Shown here in pieces: positions 5,608 to 7,968 of a stretch of 7,968 nt of DNA (position 1 is the stretch's first letter; every line of letters begins with the position of its first letter). Made by a program: the position numbers and the translations under genes. This stretch comes from JAWLBM01 sp041687675 (lineage in GTDB: Bacteria; Pseudomonadota; Alphaproteobacteria; Rhizobiales; Pleomorphomonadaceae): positions 1-7,968 of the forward strand of contig JAWLBM010000075.1 in assembly GCA_041687675.1 (NCBI GenBank). Direction: 5' to 3'. The notes beneath the pieces are model-generated. The model was given only the letters and a program-made list of their open reading frames with translations. It did no database searches and was not told where the DNA came from.

Positions 5608-5635
5608 ACGATAGCAGGCCGGGAGGCCTTCGCAA
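5608..5635 (-). promoter_or_regulatory. Candidate promoter of the 88-aa gene
   Basis: Minus-strand TTGCGA (plus 5630-5635) and TATCGT (plus 5608-5613) are separated by 16 bp. Each matches the sigma-70 consensus at four of six positions. Transcription from here would begin near 5600 and give a leader of about 55 nt that includes the 8-bp hairpin. It lies between the TIGR02301 stop and the 88-aa start, where an internal promoter is plausible. Confidence 0.3.
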
Positions 5636-5644
5636 CGCCGGACG

Positions 5645-6082
5645 TTAATCGTCGTTAACACGTTTTTCGCCGTCGGATTCATTGTTCGGTAACCCTGCGG
5701 CCTCGGGGCCACGGCCGAAGCGGTCCTCCAGCCGGGCGGTGATCGCGACGCCCTCGCGGAAGTAGGTCTCGATCACGAACCGGGTCTGGGCGGTGCAGGT
5801 GCGATGCACCGCCGCGAAGGTGCGGTGGCCGCGGTTGAAGACATCGACGTAGCGGCGGCGGTCGTCGCTGTCCATGCGCTGGGCGCCGATCAGCGCGTCC
5901 ATCTGCCGCCGCCAGACGCCCGGGTCGGCCCCGCCGCAGATGCCGTCGAGCCAGGACAGCGCACCGAGGATTTCGGAGAGGCGCAAGAGGTCGGCATCGT
6001 AGAGCGTCGGCGGCCCGGCGGCCCGGGCGGGGGCGAGGAGGATCGCGGCGGCGAGAACGGCGGCGGGGGCGAGACGACGCAT
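5645..6082 (-). CDS. TIGR02301 family exported protein, function unknown
   Basis: This 145-aa protein has a signal peptide (residues 1-21, core PAAVLAAAILL, ARA cleavage site) and so is probably periplasmic. The mature part shows the pattern I know from TIGR02301, a small family confined largely to Rhizobiales: YDADLLRLSEILGALSWL at 28-45, Cys49, W57 followed by RRQMDALI, FNRGHRTF at 82-89, CTAQ from Cys96, and TYFREGVAI at 106-114. The two cysteines could form a disulfide. No enzyme motif is visible. The ATG at 6082 has GAGA 8 nt upstream; a GTG at 6088 is also in frame and would add two residues. The NUDIX gene ends 21 nt upstream, so both are probably co-transcribed. The polar tail (NNESDGEKRVNDD) appears disordered. 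Confidence 0.82.
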   Translation of the reverse strand: MRRLAPAAVLAAAILLAPARAAGPPTLYDADLLRLSEILGALSWLDGICGGADPGVWRRQMDALIGAQRMDSDDRRRYVDVFNRGHRTFAAVHRTCTAQTRFVIETYFREGVAITARLEDRFGRGPEAAGLPNNESDGEKRVNDD

Positions 6083-6103
6083 CGGCACGATCTCAACCGG
6101 CGA

Positions 6104-6550
6104 TCATGGCGCGAGCGCGGCGGGGCCGACCCGCGCGGCGCTGCCCTCGACGAAGCGCATCAGCCCGGGCGTGGTGGAAAGACCGGCGATCTCGGACCTG
6201 GCGAAGAAGGCCGCCGCGGCAGCATCGGTATCGGCGATGGGGCTGGGCGCGGCGCCGGCGGCGAGCACTCCCGCGAAGACCAGCAGGATCCGGTGAAGGG
6301 AGAGGGCGCCGGCCCCGTCCCGCAGGATGATCTCGTGCAGCATCGGTTCGCCGAGAAGGTCGATCGCGAGGCCCGTCTCCTCCATCGCCTCGCGGCGGAC
6401 CGCCTCGGCCGCCGTCTCGCCCGGCTCCACATGGCCGCCCGGGAAGGTCCACAGCCCGTCCATCGGCGCCGTCGCCCGCTGCACCAGCAGGATGCGCCCG
6501 GCGTGCCAGACGCCGACGCTGACCGCGAGGCGCGGAACGACGCCGCTCAT
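6104..6550 (-). CDS. NUDIX hydrolase
   Basis: This 148-aa single-domain hydrolase cleaves a nucleoside diphosphate linked to another moiety. A complete Nudix box runs from Gly39 to Leu61: Gly39, Glu45, Arg53-Glu54, Glu57-Glu58, Gly60 in the GX5EX7REUXEEXGU pattern, with metal-binding glutamates intact. VQRATAPMDGLWTFPGGH (23-40) before it resembles small MutT-like or ADP-ribose pyrophosphatase-like members, but the sequence does not fix the substrate. The His-rich stretch LHEIILRD at 71-78 and the downstream beta strands complete the fold. The ATG overlaps the TGA of the preceding 177-aa gene (ATGA at 6547-6550), so the two are translationally coupled. Family is certain; substrate is unknown. 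Confidence 0.92.
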   Translation of the reverse strand: MSGVVPRLAVSVGVWHAGRILLVQRATAPMDGLWTFPGGHVEPGETAAEAVRREAMEETGLAIDLLGEPMLHEIILRDGAGALSLHRILLVFAGVLAAGAAPSPIADTDAAAAAFFARSEIAGLSTTPGLMRFVEGSAARVGPAALAP

Positions 6551-7080
6551 GTACGGAACAGCGCGTCGACGGCCGACTGGGCCTCTCCGCCCACCTCCGT
6601 CACGCGGGCGACGGGCGGGGCGCCGTTGATGAGCCCCATCGCATGGGCGAGCAGCGGCTTCACCTTCGTCGCCGAGAGGTCGGCGATCCGCGCGACCGGC
6701 AGTTCACCGGGCGGCGCCGCAAGGATCAGCCGCCGGATGTGCCCGATCGCCCCGTCGATCGCCCGCACCGTCTCCTCGAACGCGGCGCGGCGGGCGGGAG
6801 CCACAGTGTCGTAGGCGCGGATGGCGAGGTCGCGCTCCCGGAAGCGGGAGGCGCGGAAGTGCTCGACGTAGCTGCGCGGCTCCCAGGCGGCCACCTCCGC
6901 CGCGCAGTCGGGCATCGACGGCATGAGGTCGACCAGCATCACCACCTCGTTGAAGTGGTTGAGGTAGTCGGTTGCGAGGCGGGTCTCAGGATGGATGTTG
7001 GCCGCGGCCAGCCGCGCGGGATCCAGCACCTCTCCCCTGTCGATGGTCGCCGCCTCGTCCACGATCCCGGCCCCTCGCAA
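6547..7080 (-). CDS. Conserved hypothetical helical protein (DYLNHFNEV motif)
   Basis: The 177-aa product has no signal peptide or membrane segment. The block NIHPETRLATDYLNHFNEV (28-46) followed by MLVDLMPSMPDC (48-59) and SYVEHFRAS (70-78) looks strongly conserved; I recall similar sequences annotated as hypothetical in Rhizobiales, often next to NUDIX and TIGR02301 genes. Histidines 30, 42 and 74 with Asp38, Glu45, Asp51 and Asp58 could bind a metal, but no known site is recognised. The rest is helical. TTG at 7080 has GAGG 7 nt upstream; GTG at 7062 has AGGGG 8 nt upstream and is an equal alternative that removes six residues. It is first in the minus-strand operon, coupled to the NUDIX gene by a 4-nt overlap, and diverges from the SRAP gene. 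Confidence 0.8.
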   Translation of the reverse strand: MRGAGIVDEAATIDRGEVLDPARLAAANIHPETRLATDYLNHFNEVVMLVDLMPSMPDCAAEVAAWEPRSYVEHFRASRFRERDLAIRAYDTVAPARRAAFEETVRAIDGAIGHIRRLILAAPPGELPVARIADLSATKVKPLLAHAMGLINGAPPVARVTEVGGEAQSAVDALFRT

Positions 7081-7136
7081 TTCGCCGCCTCGAGCTTTAC
7101 CTGTAGCATGGTTGCCGGAGGGTTACGGGGCAAGAC
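7081..7136. promoter_or_regulatory. Divergent promoter region with a degenerate LexA-like repeat
   Basis: These 56 bp separate the 177-aa gene (minus) from the SRAP gene (plus), so promoters for both must overlap here or lie inside the genes. A weak -10-like TAGCAT is at 7104-7109. GTTG at 7111-7114 and GTTA at 7122-7125 are spaced by 7 bp, resembling the alphaproteobacterial LexA box GTTC-N7-GTTC with the last base of each half wrong. It overlaps GGAGG (7117-7121). GGGG 8 nt before the ATG is the likelier ribosome site. Confidence 0.3.
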
Positions 7137-7874
7137 ATGTGCGGACGCTACACCCTCACCATGACGCCGGAGGAGATGAAGCGGCTGTTCCGCTACCCGG
7201 AGACGCCGAACTTCCCGCCGCGCTACAACATCGCGCCGACCCAGCCGATCGCGGTCGTCGTCGCCGACCACGGCGAGCGGCACTTCCGGCTGGTGCGCTG
7301 GGGACTGATACCCTCCTGGGTGAAGGACCCGGCGTCCTTCTCGCTGCTCATCAACGCCCGGTCAGAGACCGCCGCCGACAAGCCCGCCTTCCGCGCCGCG
7401 ATGCGCCACCGCCGCTGCCTGGTGCCGGCGAGCGGCTTCTATGAATGGCGGCGGGACGGCCGGGAGAAGCAGGCCTTCTTCCTGCGCCCGCGCGACGGCC
7501 GCGCCCTGGCCTTCGCCGGGGTCTGGGAACACTGGCTGGGCGCGGACGGCAGCGAGATCGATACCGCCGCGATCCTCACCAGCGAGGCGAACCACCTCGT
7601 GGCCGGCATCCACGACCGCATGCCGGTGGCGATCCCCGAGGAGGCCTTCGAGGCCTGGCTCGACACCGACGGCCGGCGACCGCAGGACGTCAGGCACCTC
7701 CTCGCCCCCGCCCCGGACGAGCTCTTCGAGGCGATCCCGGTCTCCGCCCGCGTCGGCTCCGTCCGCAACGACGACGCCGCCGTCCAGTCGCCCATCGGCG
7801 AGCCGCTGACGCTGGACGCGGAGGAGACGCCGGAGGCGGAGCCGGACCGGCCGGCGCAGGGGAGCCTGTTCTAG
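7137..7874 (+). CDS. yedK: SRAP domain protein (YedK/HMCES-type abasic-site processing)
   Basis: SRAP proteins form a covalent thiazolidine crosslink with abasic sites in single-stranded DNA through the N-terminal cysteine, shielding the lesion at replication forks. This 245-aa protein begins MCGRYT, so Cys2 is exposed after Met removal. Other key residues: RYNIAPTQ at 29-36 (Asn31), RWGLIPSW at 54-61, INARSET at 72-78 (Asn73, Arg75), SGFYEW at 99-104 (Glu103) and GIHDRMP at 157-163 (His159). All match the active site of E. coli YedK. After the domain (to about 224) comes an acidic linker and the last residues QGSLF, resembling a sliding-clamp binding motif. Start is ATG with GGGG 8 nt upstream; Cys2 fixes it. 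The gene is divergent from the 177-aa gene. Confidence 0.95.
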   Translation: MCGRYTLTMTPEEMKRLFRYPETPNFPPRYNIAPTQPIAVVVADHGERHFRLVRWGLIPSWVKDPASFSLLINARSETAADKPAFRAAMRHRRCLVPASGFYEWRRDGREKQAFFLRPRDGRALAFAGVWEHWLGADGSEIDTAAILTSEANHLVAGIHDRMPVAIPEEAFEAWLDTDGRRPQDVRHLLAPAPDELFEAIPVSARVGSVRNDDAAVQSPIGEPLTLDAEETPEAEPDRPAQGSLF

Positions 7875-7968
7875 CAGGCTGTTGAAGAATTGCCCGAACG
7901 GGCGATTCCGGGCTCGAACACGGGAGCCGGGTTCCGAGCCGATCGGCGCTGGGGGCCTGCAAGGCGGG
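7875..7968. other. Non-coding right edge, possible insertion-sequence terminus
   Basis: No gene is supported. Directly after the SRAP stop comes CAGGCTGTTGAAGAAT (7875-7890), similar to GGCTGTTGAAAAA termini that I associate with some IS1182/IS5-type elements. Hairpins follow: GCCCG-AA-CGGGC (7892-7903), an imperfect CCGGGCTC/GAGCCGG stem (about 7908-7930) and the palindrome GCCGATCGGC (7938-7947). These could equally be a terminator zone for the SRAP gene. The window ends before any transposase could be seen. Confidence 0.3.

Noticed and set aside
5645..5659. TTAA-N6-TTAAC, resembling a CtrA cell-cycle regulator box
   Set aside because: The CtrA consensus needs a 7-bp spacer (TTAA-N7-TTAA). 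Here the spacer is 6, and the site overlaps the end of the TIGR02301 coding region.
5545..5712. N-terminal extension of the 88-aa protein to a start at 5712
   Set aside because: The extra 56 residues overlap the end of the TIGR02301 gene and cover the promoter-like and hairpin region. GGAAGG placed 7 nt before 5544 is a far better start.
1..7968. Defence system, CRISPR array, prophage or toxin-antitoxin module
   Set aside because: No regularly spaced repeats, no nuclease, helicase, integrase or toxin motifs; every sizeable coding region is accounted for by housekeeping, catabolic or conserved unknown genes.

Overview
The window is GC-rich chromosomal DNA (roughly 70% G+C by eye). Gene content points to an alphaproteobacterium, most likely Hyphomicrobiales (Rhizobiales): a TIGR02301-type exported protein beside a NUDIX hydrolase and an uncharacterised helical protein, a two-domain Sua5, a class II-like HDAC, and palindromic repeats of the GTCATCCCGGC / GCCGGGGTGACGG type. 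There are no rRNA, tRNA, CRISPR, phage or defence genes. I did not find a convincing new multi-gene system. The best leads are smaller: a compositionally split collagen-like gene, a clamp-binding-like tail on the SRAP protein, an isolated sugar-acid dehydrogenase/hydrolase pair, and several inverted repeats at promoter-like positions.

Layout. (1) 1-182 is non-coding with an 11-bp direct repeat and a small hairpin. (2) 183-974, minus strand: a secreted collagen-like protein, whose start lies beside an unusually AT-rich promoter region. (3) 1072-1157: a REP-like palindromic repeat. (4) 1275-2273, plus: Sua5-type threonylcarbamoyl-AMP synthase for tRNA t6A. (5) 2422-3351, plus: HDAC-family deacetylase. 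The gap before it holds a 9-bp perfect inverted repeat. (6) 3583-5228, plus: a two-gene operon of a BDH2-like SDR dehydrogenase and a FAH-family hydrolase. These fit the last two steps of non-phosphorylative L-fucose or L-rhamnose breakdown (2-keto-3-deoxy acid to 2,4-diketo acid, then C-C cleavage). (7) A 10-bp GC hairpin at 5239-5267 separates this operon from converging minus-strand genes.

(8) 5278-7080, minus, read from right to left: an unknown 177-aa helical protein, a NUDIX hydrolase (4-nt ATGA overlap), a TIGR02301 exported protein, and, after a 97-nt gap with its own possible promoter and hairpin, an 88-aa unknown. (9) 7137-7874, plus and divergent from that cluster: a SRAP (YedK/HMCES) protein that shields abasic sites in single-stranded DNA. 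(10) 7875-7968: a non-coding edge whose first bases resemble an insertion-sequence terminus.

Three genes probably start at TTG: Sua5, HDAC and the 177-aa protein. These starts were chosen from Shine-Dalgarno spacing and family length.
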